Source: JAWVFK01 sp033856175
GTDB taxonomy: Bacteria > Actinomycetota > Thermoleophilia > Solirubrobacterales > 70-9
Length of the DNA: 64,000 nt
Assembly: GCA_033856175.1 (NCBI GenBank)
Contig: JAWVFK010000006.1
Span: 74,426 to 138,425 of the forward strand
Direction of reading: 5' to 3'
This document shows, piece by piece, positions 7,596 to 15,597 of this stretch; the stretch's first letter is position 1; each line of letters opens with the position of its first letter. Below the pieces are notes generated by a model that was not told the origin of the DNA, made no database searches, and saw only the letters and a list, made by a program, of their open reading frames with translations. The position numbers were made by a program, and so were the translations under genes.

Positions 7596-8192
7596 TCAGG
7601 CCTGGGGCCGGTAGTACTCGATCGCCCCGGTTCGCTCGAGATCGTCGAGGTTGATCGCCTCGACATCGAGGACGAGGTCGATCTCGTTGCTGACGACGAA
7701 GCCGCCACCGGGGAGCTCGTCCTGCCAGGAGACGCCGAAGTCGTGGCGGTTGATCCTGGTCGTCGCCTCGAAGCCGATGCGGCGCATCTCACCCTTGTTC
7801 TCCTCGCCCTCCCAGAAGGGGGTCTTCCATTCACCCAGATAGGCGATGTCGAGCGGGACCGGCCGCGTGGTGCCGCGGATCGTCAGGTCGGCCTCGGCCT
7901 TGAAGGCTGTGTCGCCCGTCCGCTCGGTGAAGCGGCCGCTGAAGGTGATTCGCGGGTGGTTCTCGACGTCAAAGAAGTCGGCGCTGCGCAGATGGGCGTC
8001 GCGGTCGGGCTCGCCGGTCCAGAGCGCCGTCGCGTCGATCTCGCCCTCGAAGGTGGCGTCGAGGCAGCGTTCCCAGTCGAGCTCCAGGCGCCCGTGGATG
8101 TCCTTGAACATGCCGCGGACCCAGGTGACCATCATGTGGCGGGCCTTGAACTCGGCCTCGGTATGACCCGGCTCGAAGATCCAGCTGGCCAT
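7596..8192 (-). CDS. YceI-family protein
   Basis: This 198-residue protein has the lipocalin-like YceI pattern: WIFEPGHTEAEFKARHMMVT at the N-terminus, SADFFDVENHPRITFSG in the middle, and ADLTIRGTTRPVPLDI later. YceI proteins bind long-chain isoprenoids such as polyprenyl chains in a beta-barrel. Many are periplasmic; this one has no signal peptide and looks cytoplasmic. Its start is directly adjacent to the stop of the UBP-zinc-finger gene, so the two are co-transcribed, probably together with the PhnB-like gene. Confidence 0.88.
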   Translation of the reverse strand: MASWIFEPGHTEAEFKARHMMVTWVRGMFKDIHGRLELDWERCLDATFEGEIDATALWTGEPDRDAHLRSADFFDVENHPRITFSGRFTERTGDTAFKAEADLTIRGTTRPVPLDIAYLGEWKTPFWEGEENKGEMRRIGFEATTRINRHDFGVSWQDELPGGGFVVSNEIDLVLDVEAINLDDLERTGAIEYYRPQA

Positions 8193-8450
8193 TCAGACCG
8201 CCACCTGGTCGACGTAGCACCAGGACCAGTCTTCGCCGGGCTCGACCGAGCTGGCGATCGGGTGGCCGCTGGTCGCCGCATGCTTGCTGGCGTGCTGGTT
8301 CGGCGATGAGTCGCAGCAGCCGATCTGCCCACAGCTGCGACAGACGCGCAGGTGCAGCCACTGGCCGCCGATCTTCAGGCACTCCTCGCAACCCTCGACG
8401 GTGTCGGGGCGCTCGACACGGATCTGGTCGACGTGCGTGCAGGCAGCCAT
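8193..8450 (-). CDS. UBP-type zinc-finger protein
   Basis: An 85-residue protein that is a single zf-UBP domain. It shows Cys/His pairs in CTHVDQI, CEECLKIGGQWLHLRVCRSCG and CCDSSPNQHASKHAATSGH, followed by EDWSWCYVD. In eukaryotes this domain binds the C-terminus of ubiquitin. Bacterial stand-alone versions are common in actinobacteria and have no known partner. The ATG at 8450 is preferred over a longer frame because the domain begins there. It is the middle gene of a PhnB-like, UBP, YceI operon, lying 16 bases from the first gene and abutting the last. Confidence 0.85.
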   Translation of the reverse strand: MAACTHVDQIRVERPDTVEGCEECLKIGGQWLHLRVCRSCGQIGCCDSSPNQHASKHAATSGHPIASSVEPGEDWSWCYVDQVAV

Positions 8451-8466
8451 TTGGTGCTCGCGTCCC

Positions 8467-8955
8467 TCAGGACGCCGAGTCCTCGCCCTCGGCGGCACGG
8501 CGCAGCTCGGCGATGTCGATCTTTCGCATGCCGAGCATCGCCTTCATCGCTCGCTCGGCTGCCTTCGGGTCCGGGTTGGCGAAGACCTCGGCCATTCCCG
8601 TCGGCACGACCTGCCAGGAGAGGCCGAAGCGGTCCTTGAGCCAGCCGCACTGGCTCTCCTCGCCGCCCTCGGTGAGCTTGTCCCAGAAGTAGTCGACCTC
8701 GTCCTGCGTCTCGCAGGTGATCTGGAAGGAGACGGCCTCGTCGAACTTGAACTGGGGGCCGCCGTTGATGCCGACAAAGCGCTGCCCGTCGAGCTCGAAC
8801 TCGACCGTCATCACCGTCCCGGCCGGCCGCGGCCCGGCGTCGGTGTAGTGGGCGACATTGACGATGCGGCCGCTCTTGAAGACGGAGACGTAGAAGTTCG
8901 CCGCCTCCTCGGCCTCGGTGTCGAACCACAGGTTCGGGGTGATCTTCTGCTGCAT
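8467..8955 (-). CDS. PhnB-like VOC protein
   Basis: This 162-residue protein starts MQQKITPNLWFDTEAEEAAN, the typical opening of the PhnB/'3-demethylubiquinone methyltransferase-like' VOC group. Later it has FVGINGGPQFKFDEAVSF and CGWLKDRFGLSWQVVPTGM, both hallmarks of this group. The C-terminal part matches the AMLGMRKIDIAEL segment seen in such proteins. Biochemical roles are largely unknown. A GAGGAGCAG ribosome-binding site precedes the ATG. It is the first gene of a three-gene operon with the UBP zinc finger and YceI. Confidence 0.85.
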   Translation of the reverse strand: MQQKITPNLWFDTEAEEAANFYVSVFKSGRIVNVAHYTDAGPRPAGTVMTVEFELDGQRFVGINGGPQFKFDEAVSFQITCETQDEVDYFWDKLTEGGEESQCGWLKDRFGLSWQVVPTGMAEVFANPDPKAAERAMKAMLGMRKIDIAELRRAAEGEDSAS

Positions 8956-9125
8956 GACACTGCTCCTCTCGTACGGCGCGAAGAGGCTCTCCGGGGCCGG
9001 TCTGCCTGTAGACCGTAGTACGGGGGCTGACTCGCCGCCGCCTCGCGCCGGCGTGCACCCGGAAGGTCACTGAGTGACGATTTTTATTTCTTCCGACAGG
9101 TTTCGTTTTTGCGCGCTGATCGGAG

Positions 9126-9131
9126 TACGGT
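9126..9131 (+). promoter_or_regulatory. -10 box of the collagen-like gene
   Basis: TACGGT, six bases before the ATG at 9138, in the most AT-rich intergenic stretch of the first 10 kb (9070-9140). It implies a leaderless transcript. Confidence 0.45.
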
Positions 9132-9137
9132 GTTTCT

Positions 9138-10076
9138 ATGGCTTTGATGATTGCGAGTAGGCGTATACGGCTTCTTATTGCCACGCTCGCGCTCGTCGTC
9201 ACCGTTGGTTTGGTTGTCACGCTGGCGAGCCAAGCGTCTCCTCGCGTGATCACCGCCTGCGCGAAGAAGGACGATCCGGACGAGGGGTTCCTGAAGCTTC
9301 GGGTAGGCAAGATGCATTGCTATTCGGGCTACCGCGTCGTCGCTCGCTGGAACCGCTCGACGGGTGCCGGCACGCCCGGTCCGCCCGGTCCCGCCGGTCC
9401 GCCCGGACCCCCCGGACCCCCCGGCCCAGTCGGCCTGCTCGGCCCGCCGGGCCCACCCGGATCAGGCTTGCCGGGATCGCCCGGAGCAGACGGTGCCACC
9501 GGTCCGCCTGGCGCGGACGGGGCCACCGGTCCGCCTGGCGCGGACGGCGCACCTGGATTGCCCGGAGCGGACGGCGCACCTGGATTGCCCGGTGATCCCG
9601 GTCCGCCTGGTGCAGACGGCGCCCCTGGATCGGTTGGCCCCGCCGGCCCGCCGGCCGCGCTGAACTTCGCCGAGTTCTACGCCCTGATGCCAAGCGACAA
9701 TGCGCTGCCGGTTGTGGTGGGGTCTGACGTCGACTTCCCGAGAGACGGCCCGGCGAGCGGCAACATTGTCAGGACCGGGGTCGACACCTTCAAGCTCCCG
9801 ACCACTGGCACCTATCGAGTGAGTTTCTCGGCCTCCGTGACCGAAGCCGGCCAGCTGGATCTCACGCTCAACGGGAACGAGCTTCCCTACACGGTCTACG
9901 GCCGAGCAACCGGAACCAGCCTGATCAGCGGCGACACGTTGGTCACGACGCCCGGGCCAGATGCCGTGATCTCGGTCCGCAACCCGACCGGAAACACGAC
10001 CGCCCTGACGATCACACCGGCTGCCGGAGGAACGCAGCCCGCCGTCGCCTCGATCGTTATCCAGCTGCTGAAATGA
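9138..10076 (+). CDS. Collagen-like protein with BclA-type C-terminal domain
   Basis: A 312-residue surface or secreted protein. Residues 8-33 form a signal or membrane anchor. After a short Cys-containing linker, residues 79-172 are Gly-X-Y triplets (GPPGPAGPPGPPGPP and onward) with one break at GPPGSGLPG. The C-terminal 135 residues (from ALNFAEFYALMP, through TGTYRVSFSASVTEAGQLDL, GRATGTSLISG and NTTALTITPAAGG) match the trimerising BclA-type domain known from exosporium and surface collagens of Bacilli and Clostridia. The repeat region contains 27-base tandem DNA repeats. Transfer from Firmicutes is plausible. It stands alone and probably forms trimeric fibres. Confidence 0.88.
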   Translation: MALMIASRRIRLLIATLALVVTVGLVVTLASQASPRVITACAKKDDPDEGFLKLRVGKMHCYSGYRVVARWNRSTGAGTPGPPGPAGPPGPPGPPGPVGLLGPPGPPGSGLPGSPGADGATGPPGADGATGPPGADGAPGLPGADGAPGLPGDPGPPGADGAPGSVGPAGPPAALNFAEFYALMPSDNALPVVVGSDVDFPRDGPASGNIVRTGVDTFKLPTTGTYRVSFSASVTEAGQLDLTLNGNELPYTVYGRATGTSLISGDTLVTTPGPDAVISVRNPTGNTTALTITPAAGGTQPAVASIVIQLLK

Positions 10077-10088
10077 GCGTGGCCGATT

Positions 10089-10140
10089 GGGGTCAGGCCG
10101 ATGGGGGCCAGGTCTTGCAATGCCACATCGCGGAGTAGGG
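10089..10140. repeat. Half copy of the REP-like element
   Basis: Contains GGCCAGGTCTTGCAATGCC and CACATCGCGGAGTAG, similar to the left half of the nested palindrome at 4549-4601. The second palindromic half is missing here. It lies just after the collagen-like gene and ahead of the toxin-antitoxin-like pair. Confidence 0.35.
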
Positions 10141-10220
10141 GATCCAAAGCTGGCGTCGGAAGACCCGCCGCGTTGAGTCCTCGTCTCGGCCATGGTCGGC
10201 TTGAATGCGCGGGGTCTGCG

Positions 10221-10493
10221 TTACGCCAGCGCTGCAGCCAGTTCGTCGGCGCTTGTCTCGATGGTGCTGGGCGCCGTGATCGTGACCTTGCCGTCGCGCT
10301 CGCTGAGCCACTTGGCGTTGACGATCGTCATTCCGATGACCTGGCCCGACTCATCGAAGCGGATGGCGTGACCCTCCGGTGTGCCGATGGTCTGTTCTGC
10401 CTCCCGTGATGCGCCATTCCGCAGATACAGGACGTCGGCCTCCGCGTCGTAGGTGACGTGGTCAAACGTGTATTGACCGATCCGGATCGTCAA
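10221..10493 (-). CDS. DUF2283 protein, candidate antitoxin
   Basis: A 90-residue protein with the DUF2283 core: YDAEADVLYLRNG, followed by an acidic ligand-like loop and FDESGQVIGMTIVNA. DUF2283 proteins are often encoded beside small RelE- or barnase-like nucleases and are viewed as antitoxins. Here the ATG overlaps the stop of the upstream nuclease-like gene by four bases (ATGA at 10490-10493), so translation of the two is coupled. No DNA-binding motif is visible. The family call is good; the antitoxin role is inferred from context. Confidence 0.75.
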   Translation of the reverse strand: MTIRIGQYTFDHVTYDAEADVLYLRNGASREAEQTIGTPEGHAIRFDESGQVIGMTIVNAKWLSERDGKVTITAPSTIETSADELAAALA

Positions 10494-10798
10494 CGGATCC
10501 GCCCCCGGCGCGGGTCGTTGGCTTGCGGGAAAGCCGTGATCACACGGTCGGCGTCACGATCGAACGCCGTGACGACGCGGATCCACCCTTGTGGCCCACC
10601 CCGGGCGAAATAGCGTTCACGACCCGGCCGGGGATCAGCTTCACGATGGTCTGGAAACTCGATGGCGTGCATTACGGTCGGCAGGCACTCGGTCATCTCG
10701 GGGTGCTCCTCGAGGACATGATGCCAAGTCGCGACACCCATTCTTACCGCGCGGCCGTCAGGGTTACGGGTTGTCGCCATCGTCGGAAACTCGTCCAC
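10490..10798 (-). CDS. Barnase/RelE-like nuclease-fold protein, candidate toxin
   Basis: A 102-residue basic protein. The pattern WHHVLEEHPEM, then VMHAIEFPDHR, GRERYFARG, IRVVTAFD and VITAFPQAN resembles the small 'phage barnase-EndoU-ColicinE5/D-RelE-like' nuclease group. Conserved His and Arg residues in that group probably form the active site. It is the first gene of a pair with DUF2283. The GTG at 10798 is chosen because a TAGCTT hexamer lies six bases upstream; an ATG at 10780 is the alternative. The nuclease role is inferred from pattern and context only. Confidence 0.6.
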   Translation of the reverse strand: MDEFPTMATTRNPDGRAVRMGVATWHHVLEEHPEMTECLPTVMHAIEFPDHREADPRPGRERYFARGGPQGWIRVVTAFDRDADRVITAFPQANDPRRGRIR

Positions 10799-10804
10799 GG
10801 AGCG

Positions 10805-10810
10805 AAGCTA
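10805..10810 (-). promoter_or_regulatory. -10 box of the toxin-antitoxin-like pair
   Basis: TAGCTT on the minus strand, six bases from the GTG at 10798. Confidence 0.45.
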
Positions 10811-10999
10811 CTGCCGCCCCACCGGATCCGAGCGGACGTGGCGTGAGATTTCACGACCTGGTCTCGATCTCGTTGCAGGGCGCCAGCCTTTCGGCGCTAT
10901 TCGTCGGCGGCCGGCCCCTCACTTCAGATCGCGATCACATCGGCGAGATAAACCAGCGCCAGGGCGATCGCGCGGACCGGGTCGCCGCGCTTCTTCGTC

Positions 11000-11473
11000 T
11001 CATCGATCGCCATCTGGCGAATCGGTGGATGCGCCAGCGGGCTCATGCGGGGCTAAGTCGCGCCGCGGCCCGAAGTCCTGACCGGCCGCGACGCCGGCGA
11101 ACTTGAGCACCAGGGCAAAGGACTGCGACGGCCCCGGCCAGAACCGTCGCAGCTCCGCCGGGCTGCGATCCCGCGCGACCCAACGGAGGACCAACCTAGC
11201 GACGATCGCGTCGTCCAGCTGGCCGAGAACGGGAATGAAGTCGGGGATCAAATCGATCGGGGAGCTCAGATAGGCGAGAAGCCCAACCATGGTCCACCTC
11301 TTTCTGCGGGGCGTGGCGCCGTCGGCCGCGAGCCGGGAGAAGAAGACGATGCAGTCGGGGATGAATCCGGCCAAAGCGCGCGCGTCGGTCCGGCGCCCCA
11401 ACAAGACGAGCGCAGCGCCAACGCCGATGTAGAGGCAGGCCAGGATCAGCAAGGGGGCGACGTACGACTGCAT
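11000..11473 (-). CDS. DUF1232 (YkvA-type) membrane protein
   Basis: A 157-residue protein with an N-terminal membrane segment (residues 5-26) and the DUF1232 core LLAYLSSPIDLIPDFIPVLG followed by QLDDAIVARL. DUF1232 is a short domain of unknown function found in many bacteria, often membrane-linked. The C-terminal 45 residues are polar and low in conservation signs. It has no operon partner; the neighbouring gene on its upstream side is the divergent lipoprotein. Confidence 0.82.
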   Translation of the reverse strand: MQSYVAPLLILACLYIGVGAALVLLGRRTDARALAGFIPDCIVFFSRLAADGATPRRKRWTMVGLLAYLSSPIDLIPDFIPVLGQLDDAIVARLVLRWVARDRSPAELRRFWPGPSQSFALVLKFAGVAAGQDFGPRRDLAPHEPAGASTDSPDGDR

Positions 11474-11606
11474 TACGACGCCGTCGGGTGGCTAATGTCA
11501 TCTCTCATTGGCATATGCACCTTGGCGTTGGTTGACCGGCAGCCGGCCGGGTGCATCCTCTCGACCGAGTCGACACGACCAGCTCGATAATGGATGACTG
11601 CTCGGT

Positions 11607-12059
11607 ATGCCCCAGACAATCGCACTGACTCGGCACGCCATATTCCCTGTGATTTGCCTGCTCGCCGGGACGATGATGCTCAGCGGCTGCCTCGGCCAGG
11701 CTGACAGCGGCCAGGTGCGCTTGCTCGGGGCTCACGGCCACCTGGAGGTCAAGCCGACCGAGATCGATGGCAATGGCAGGGACATGCCTGTGATCACCCA
11801 CGTCAAGTGGTCTCACTGGGGACGAGATCCTGTCGCAGGTAGAGGGACCCTCGTCGTCCACACATGTCGACCGGCCTGCGGCAAGCCGGGCCATGTGTTG
11901 GTCCCGGTTCGCCTCACGGCTGATGGCATCATCGGCTGCGCCCCCGGCGGAACGCAGTACTCAACCGTCGATGTGCGGCCCACCAGATCCGCACGGATCC
12001 ACGTCGCAGCGTTTCCGATACCGGAGGCCGGCTGCGCGGAGTCAGGACCTTCGGGCTGA
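11607..12059 (+). CDS. Hypothetical lipoprotein
   Basis: A 150-residue protein with a lipoprotein signal: a hydrophobic stretch at residues 11-25 ending in the lipobox LSGC (Cys28). The mature part contains four more Cys residues (CRPACGKPG, IIGCAPGG and AGCAES), which could form two disulfides. It is probably anchored on the outer face of the membrane. No family is recognised. The 3' end converges on the LtrA gene. Confidence 0.65.
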   Translation: MPQTIALTRHAIFPVICLLAGTMMLSGCLGQADSGQVRLLGAHGHLEVKPTEIDGNGRDMPVITHVKWSHWGRDPVAGRGTLVVHTCRPACGKPGHVLVPVRLTADGIIGCAPGGTQYSTVDVRPTRSARIHVAAFPIPEAGCAESGPSG

Positions 12060-12215
12060 GCCTGACGCCTGGGGCGCGCGTCAGAGCCGCCCCGCTCGCG
12101 AGGACCCAAAGACCATGTCGCCGCATCCCCGCCTCTACCTCAACCACGTCGCCGAGCTGGATTGGTTGATCGCACTCGAGCTCGGGAGGTCGCTTGACCA
12201 CTGCGGGCGAAGGGT

Positions 12216-13397
12216 TCAGGCCGGTTCGTAGTGGCGGACACGGTCCCGGTGCTCGCCGTACGAGCGCGTTTCGTAGGCGATCAGGATCCAGACCAGCACC
12301 GTCGCGACGATCACCGGCACCAGGGCCGCGACCTCGACGGCGGCTGGCACCAACGCGAGCAGGACTGCGGCGAGCAGCAGCCGGCGCCTGTTGATCGTCT
12401 GGATGTGGCGGTAGCGGAAGGCGACGTGCCCCAGCAGGTACATCGCCAGCCCGCCGAGCAGCGCGAACGCCGGCACGATGTCGAGCGGATCGCCGACGTG
12501 GGCGATCGTCTTCTTCATCCCCAGCGCCAGCAGGACGATTCCGGCGACCATCGGGAAGTGGAGGTAGGAGTAGGAGTCGCGCGCCATCTCGTTCTGCACC
12601 CGTCCGGGCTCGGCGGCCTCCAGTCGGCGCGAGGCAACCAGCGAGACGATGTCGAAGTAGAGCCACCACATCGCCGCGGCGAGCGCGACGCCGACGACGG
12701 CCGCGATCCCCTGGCTGATGCTGAGGTGGCTGCCGACACCGATGCCGATCGCGACGATCGACTCGCCGAGGGCGATGATCACGATCAGCCCGTGGCGCTC
12801 GGCGAAGTGGGCGGGGGCGAGCTTCCAGCCCTCGGCGCCGAAGAAGTAGGGCCCGCCCATGTCGACGGCCAGCGCCAGCGCCCAGAGTGCCCCCTGGGCG
12901 AGGCCGTCGAGCAGCGAGGCGCCGGCGAGCAGGCCGACACCCATCGTCGTGCTCCAGGCGAGGCCGATGACGGATTTGCGTAGGTCCGGCTCACCGCGGC
13001 TCGCCAGGACGAAGAGGCCGATGTGGGCGATCCGGACGACGCCGTAGGCGAGCGCGAACGCCAGCGCGAGGTGATCGAACGCCCCCGGGACGCAGAGCGC
13101 GACGAGCAGGAACGCCGCCATCGCGGCGAAGATCACGCCGCGGACGGCGCCCTCCTCGGGATCGACGACGCTCGTCAGCCAGGCATAGCCGACCCACGCC
13201 CACCAGAGCACGCCGAGCACCAGCAGCCCCTGGCCCAGCCCCGCCCAACTCGGGTCGGCCGACATCAGCTGCGTGCACTGGGTGATCGCCAGGACGAAGA
13301 CGAGGTCGAAGAACAGCTCGAGCGACGTCACCTGCTCGCGCTCGCGCATCACCGCGCTGAGGCGGGGACGCGTCGTGGCCTCGGTCGACGTTGACAC
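12216..13397 (-). CDS. ltrA: Low-temperature-requirement A (LtrA) membrane protein
   Basis: A polytopic membrane protein of about 393 residues. It shows the family signatures VTSLELFFDLVFVLAITQ near the N-terminus, WWAWVGYAWLTSVVDPEEG, and FAERHGLIVIIALGESIVAIG in the middle. LtrA was named from Listeria growth at low temperature; its transport or enzymatic role is unknown. The frame extends 600 bases further upstream but those codons lie opposite the ABC ATPase gene. The GTG at 13397 is preferred because a TAGCCT -10 box lies seven bases away; an ATG at 13349 is possible. It is divergent from the ABC transporter genes. Confidence 0.88.
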   Translation of the reverse strand: MSTSTEATTRPRLSAVMREREQVTSLELFFDLVFVLAITQCTQLMSADPSWAGLGQGLLVLGVLWWAWVGYAWLTSVVDPEEGAVRGVIFAAMAAFLLVALCVPGAFDHLALAFALAYGVVRIAHIGLFVLASRGEPDLRKSVIGLAWSTTMGVGLLAGASLLDGLAQGALWALALAVDMGGPYFFGAEGWKLAPAHFAERHGLIVIIALGESIVAIGIGVGSHLSISQGIAAVVGVALAAAMWWLYFDIVSLVASRRLEAAEPGRVQNEMARDSYSYLHFPMVAGIVLLALGMKKTIAHVGDPLDIVPAFALLGGLAMYLLGHVAFRYRHIQTINRRRLLLAAVLLALVPAAVEVAALVPVIVATVLVWILIAYETRSYGEHRDRVRHYEPA

Positions 13398-13404
13398 CGC
13401 GCTG

Positions 13405-13410
13405 AGGCTA
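13405..13410 (-). promoter_or_regulatory. -10 box of ltrA
   Basis: TAGCCT on the minus strand, seven bases from the GTG at 13397. It supports the longer N-terminus. Confidence 0.5.
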
Positions 13411-13442
13411 CTGCCGGCCGCGAGCCCGGGGTAATCGCCTAG

Positions 13443-13448
13443 TACGTT
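13443..13448 (+). promoter_or_regulatory. -10 box of the first ABC exporter operon
   Basis: TACGTT, six bases before the ATG at 13455. Only 32 bases separate it from the divergent ltrA -10 box. Confidence 0.45.
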
Positions 13449-13454
13449 GCCTGA

Positions 13455-14219
13455 ATGAGTGCGTTGGAGATCGAGCGGCTGGTCAAGCGCTATCCGACCG
13501 GGGTCGAGGCCCTGCGGGGGGTCTCGCTGGAGATCGCCGAGGGGGAGTTCTTCGGGCTGCTGGGGCCCAATGGGGCCGGCAAGTCGACGCTGATTCACTG
13601 CGCAACCGGGCTGGCGATGCCGAGCGCGGGCGAGATCCGGATCTTCGGCGCCGACGCCGTCCATGACTACGAGCAGGCACGGGCCGCGGTCGGTCTCGCG
13701 CCGCAGGAGCTGAACCTCGACTGGTTCCTGACCGTCGAGGAAACGCTCGACTACCACGGCGGCTACTTCGGCATGCCCAAGCGCGAGCGGCGCGAGCGGA
13801 CGGCTGAGCTGCTTGAGATCTTCTCGCTCGTCGCCAAGAAGGACGACTCGACACGGACGCTGTCCGGCGGGATGAAGCGGCGGCTGGTGCTGGCGCGGGC
13901 TCTGATGCACCGGCCGAAGTTGCTGATCCTCGACGAGCCGACCGCCGGCGTCGACGTCGAGCTGCGGCTCGAGCTCTGGCACTACGTCCAGCTGATCAAC
14001 TCCGAGGGGACGACGATCCTGCTGACGACGCACTACCTCGAGGAGGCCGACCAGCTCTGCGACAGGATCGCCTTTATCAACGACGGTGAGATCGTCGCCC
14101 AGGGGACCAGCGCCGAGCTCGCCAGCCGCTACAACGCCGCCGGCCTTGAGGACGCCTACCTGGAGCTGGTCGGGCGCAACGAGCTCTCGCGCGCCAAGCT
14201 CGCTGAGGCGACGGGATGA
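13455..14219 (+). CDS. ABC exporter ATP-binding protein
   Basis: A 254-residue ATPase with Walker A GPNGAGKST (about 37-45), Q-loop APQELNLDW, signature LSGGMKRRL, Walker B LLILDEPTAGVD and switch His in LLTTHYLEEAD. This layout fits the DrrA/NodI-type family that drives export by ABC-2 permeases. It works with the permease encoded next, whose ATG overlaps its stop by four bases. The substrate could be a drug, lipid or polysaccharide and cannot be told from sequence. Confidence 0.92.
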   Translation: MSALEIERLVKRYPTGVEALRGVSLEIAEGEFFGLLGPNGAGKSTLIHCATGLAMPSAGEIRIFGADAVHDYEQARAAVGLAPQELNLDWFLTVEETLDYHGGYFGMPKRERRERTAELLEIFSLVAKKDDSTRTLSGGMKRRLVLARALMHRPKLLILDEPTAGVDVELRLELWHYVQLINSEGTTILLTTHYLEEADQLCDRIAFINDGEIVAQGTSAELASRYNAAGLEDAYLELVGRNELSRAKLAEATG

Positions 14220-14983
14220 GCGCAGCTCAGATTCGCTTCCTCGCCCTCGTGCGGCGCGAGTGCAATCGCTTCTTCAAGATCAAGCGCCAGACGCTGGCGG
14301 CGCCGCTGCTGGAGACCTTTCTCTACATCTCGGTCTTCGGCGCCGCGCTGGGATCGCGGATCAAGACGCTGCACGGGTTCGACTACGTCGTCTTCGTCGT
14401 CCCCGGGCTGACGATGATGGCCTGGGCGATCAACGCGTTCTCCAACAACTCGTCGTCGATCCTGCAGCAGAAGTTCCAGCGCTCGATCGACGACCAGCTC
14501 TCCTCGCCGGCGTCGCCGCTGCAGCTGCTGCTGGCCTTCTCGCTCGGCGGCTTCCTGCGCGGGATGGTCGTGGCGACGCTGACGGTCTCGGTCGCCTCGG
14601 TGCTCGTCCACCTGCCGATCGACCACGTCCTCATCCTCTTGCCGTCGATCTTCCTCGTCGGCTTCTTCTTCGCGCTGGTGGGGGTGCTGGTCGGCGTCCG
14701 CGCCGAGCAGTTCGACGACGTCTCGACGGCGCAGACCTTCGTCCTGCAGCCGCTGATCTTCCTCGGCGGCGTCTTCTACTCGGCGTCGCTGCTGCCCGAG
14801 CCGTTCCAGACGATGACCCACTTCAACCCCGTCTACTACATGATCAACCTCGTCCGCTACGGGTTCCTCGGCTACTCGGAGGCCAACATCGCGCTGTCGC
14901 TTGGGTTGCTCAGCCTGGCGACGCTGGCGCTGTTCGCGGTCAACTACCGCCTCTTTGCCCGCGGCTATCGCTTGCGGGCCTAG
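14216..14983 (+). CDS. ABC-2 type permease
   Basis: A 255-residue permease with six predicted membrane segments. Typical ABC-2 features are the amphipathic N-terminal helix, FKIKRQTLAAPLLETFLYIS, the SIDDQLSSPASPLQLLLAF cytoplasmic loop, and the closing QPLIFLGGVFYSASLLPEPF and HFNPVYYMINLVRYGFLG segments. It forms the membrane channel for the ATPase encoded just upstream, and the ATGA overlap couples their translation. Its stop codon overlaps that of the convergent acetyltransferase gene at 14980-14983 (CTAG). Confidence 0.9.
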   Translation: MSAAQIRFLALVRRECNRFFKIKRQTLAAPLLETFLYISVFGAALGSRIKTLHGFDYVVFVVPGLTMMAWAINAFSNNSSSILQQKFQRSIDDQLSSPASPLQLLLAFSLGGFLRGMVVATLTVSVASVLVHLPIDHVLILLPSIFLVGFFFALVGVLVGVRAEQFDDVSTAQTFVLQPLIFLGGVFYSASLLPEPFQTMTHFNPVYYMINLVRYGFLGYSEANIALSLGLLSLATLALFAVNYRLFARGYRLRA

Positions 14984-15507
14984 CTGAACTCGCCGGCGAG
15001 CAAATCCATCAGCAGGCCGTCGCGATAGCTGCCGTCGGCCAGGCGCTGGTAGTCGCGCATGACGCCGACCGGCTTGAAGCCGACGCCCTCGTAGGAGCGG
15101 ATCGCGCGCTCGTTGCCGGTCGCCGGGTCGATCGTGAAGCGATGGTGGCCGCGGTCGATGAAGTGGGCGATGGCGGTGCGGAGCGCCTCGGGGCCGTAGC
15201 CGCTGCCCTGGCGCTTCGTCGTCAGGGCGATGTCAAAGGCGACGCTCGGGTACTCCGGGTCCGGTTCCTCGTTGATCTGCAGCCAGCCGGCGGTCTCGTC
15301 GTCGATGACGATGACGAAGGCGGGCTGGGTTGCCAGCTCTTCGCGGACGCTGTCGATGCTGGTGTCGCCCCACCAGCGCGCGACCTCGGGCTCGGCGAGG
15401 ATCACGGCGAGCGCGGGAGCGTCTTCGGCGGTTGCCGGCCGCAGGAGCAGGCGCTCGCTTTGGAGCGGGGTGAGGGGCTGGGGCTGCGCGGAGCTGTTGG
15501 GATCCAT
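14980..15507 (-). CDS. GNAT-family N-acetyltransferase
   Basis: A 175-residue acetyltransferase. It opens with SERLLLRPATAEDAPALAVI and AEPEVARWWGD, typical of the AAC(6')-like and RimJ-like GNAT branch. The acetyl-CoA loop is in TTKRQGSGYGPEALRTAI, and the family's closing NERAIRSYEGVGFKPVGV is present. Relatives acetylate aminoglycosides, protein N-termini or small amines, and similarity to the resistance enzymes is not proof of resistance. The ATG at 15507 is chosen over one nine codons upstream because the conserved domain follows closely. Confidence 0.85.
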   Translation of the reverse strand: MDPNSSAQPQPLTPLQSERLLLRPATAEDAPALAVILAEPEVARWWGDTSIDSVREELATQPAFVIVIDDETAGWLQINEEPDPEYPSVAFDIALTTKRQGSGYGPEALRTAIAHFIDRGHHRFTIDPATGNERAIRSYEGVGFKPVGVMRDYQRLADGSYRDGLLMDLLAGEFS

Positions 15508-15561
15508 GGCTGCACAGTGTGCCGCCGAGGCCAAGGGATGGTCAGGCCCCGTCAGGTCGGT

Positions 15562-15567
15562 TAGGCT
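15562..15567 (+). promoter_or_regulatory. -10 box of the secreted Ig-like protein gene
   Basis: TAGGCT, with TGGTCA at 15539-15544 as a possible -35 (17-bp spacer). The ATG at 15598 follows a GGAAGGGAGAA ribosome-binding site, so this gene has a normal leader. Confidence 0.4.
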
Positions 15568-15597
15568 GGACGCCTCGTCGTCGGAAGGGAGAACTGC

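Noticed and set aside
9481..9620. Tandem 27-base repeats considered as a CRISPR-like array
   Set aside because: They are in frame and encode Gly-X-Y triplets of the collagen-like protein, with no spacers.
12115..12231. Small plus-strand frame (38 codons) near the end of ltrA
   Set aside because: Overlaps the 3' end of ltrA, has no ribosome-binding site and no family; probably chance.
13398..14033. N-terminal extension of the ltrA frame
   Set aside because: It is antisense to the ABC ATPase gene and outside the LtrA family; a -10 box fixes the GTG at 13397.
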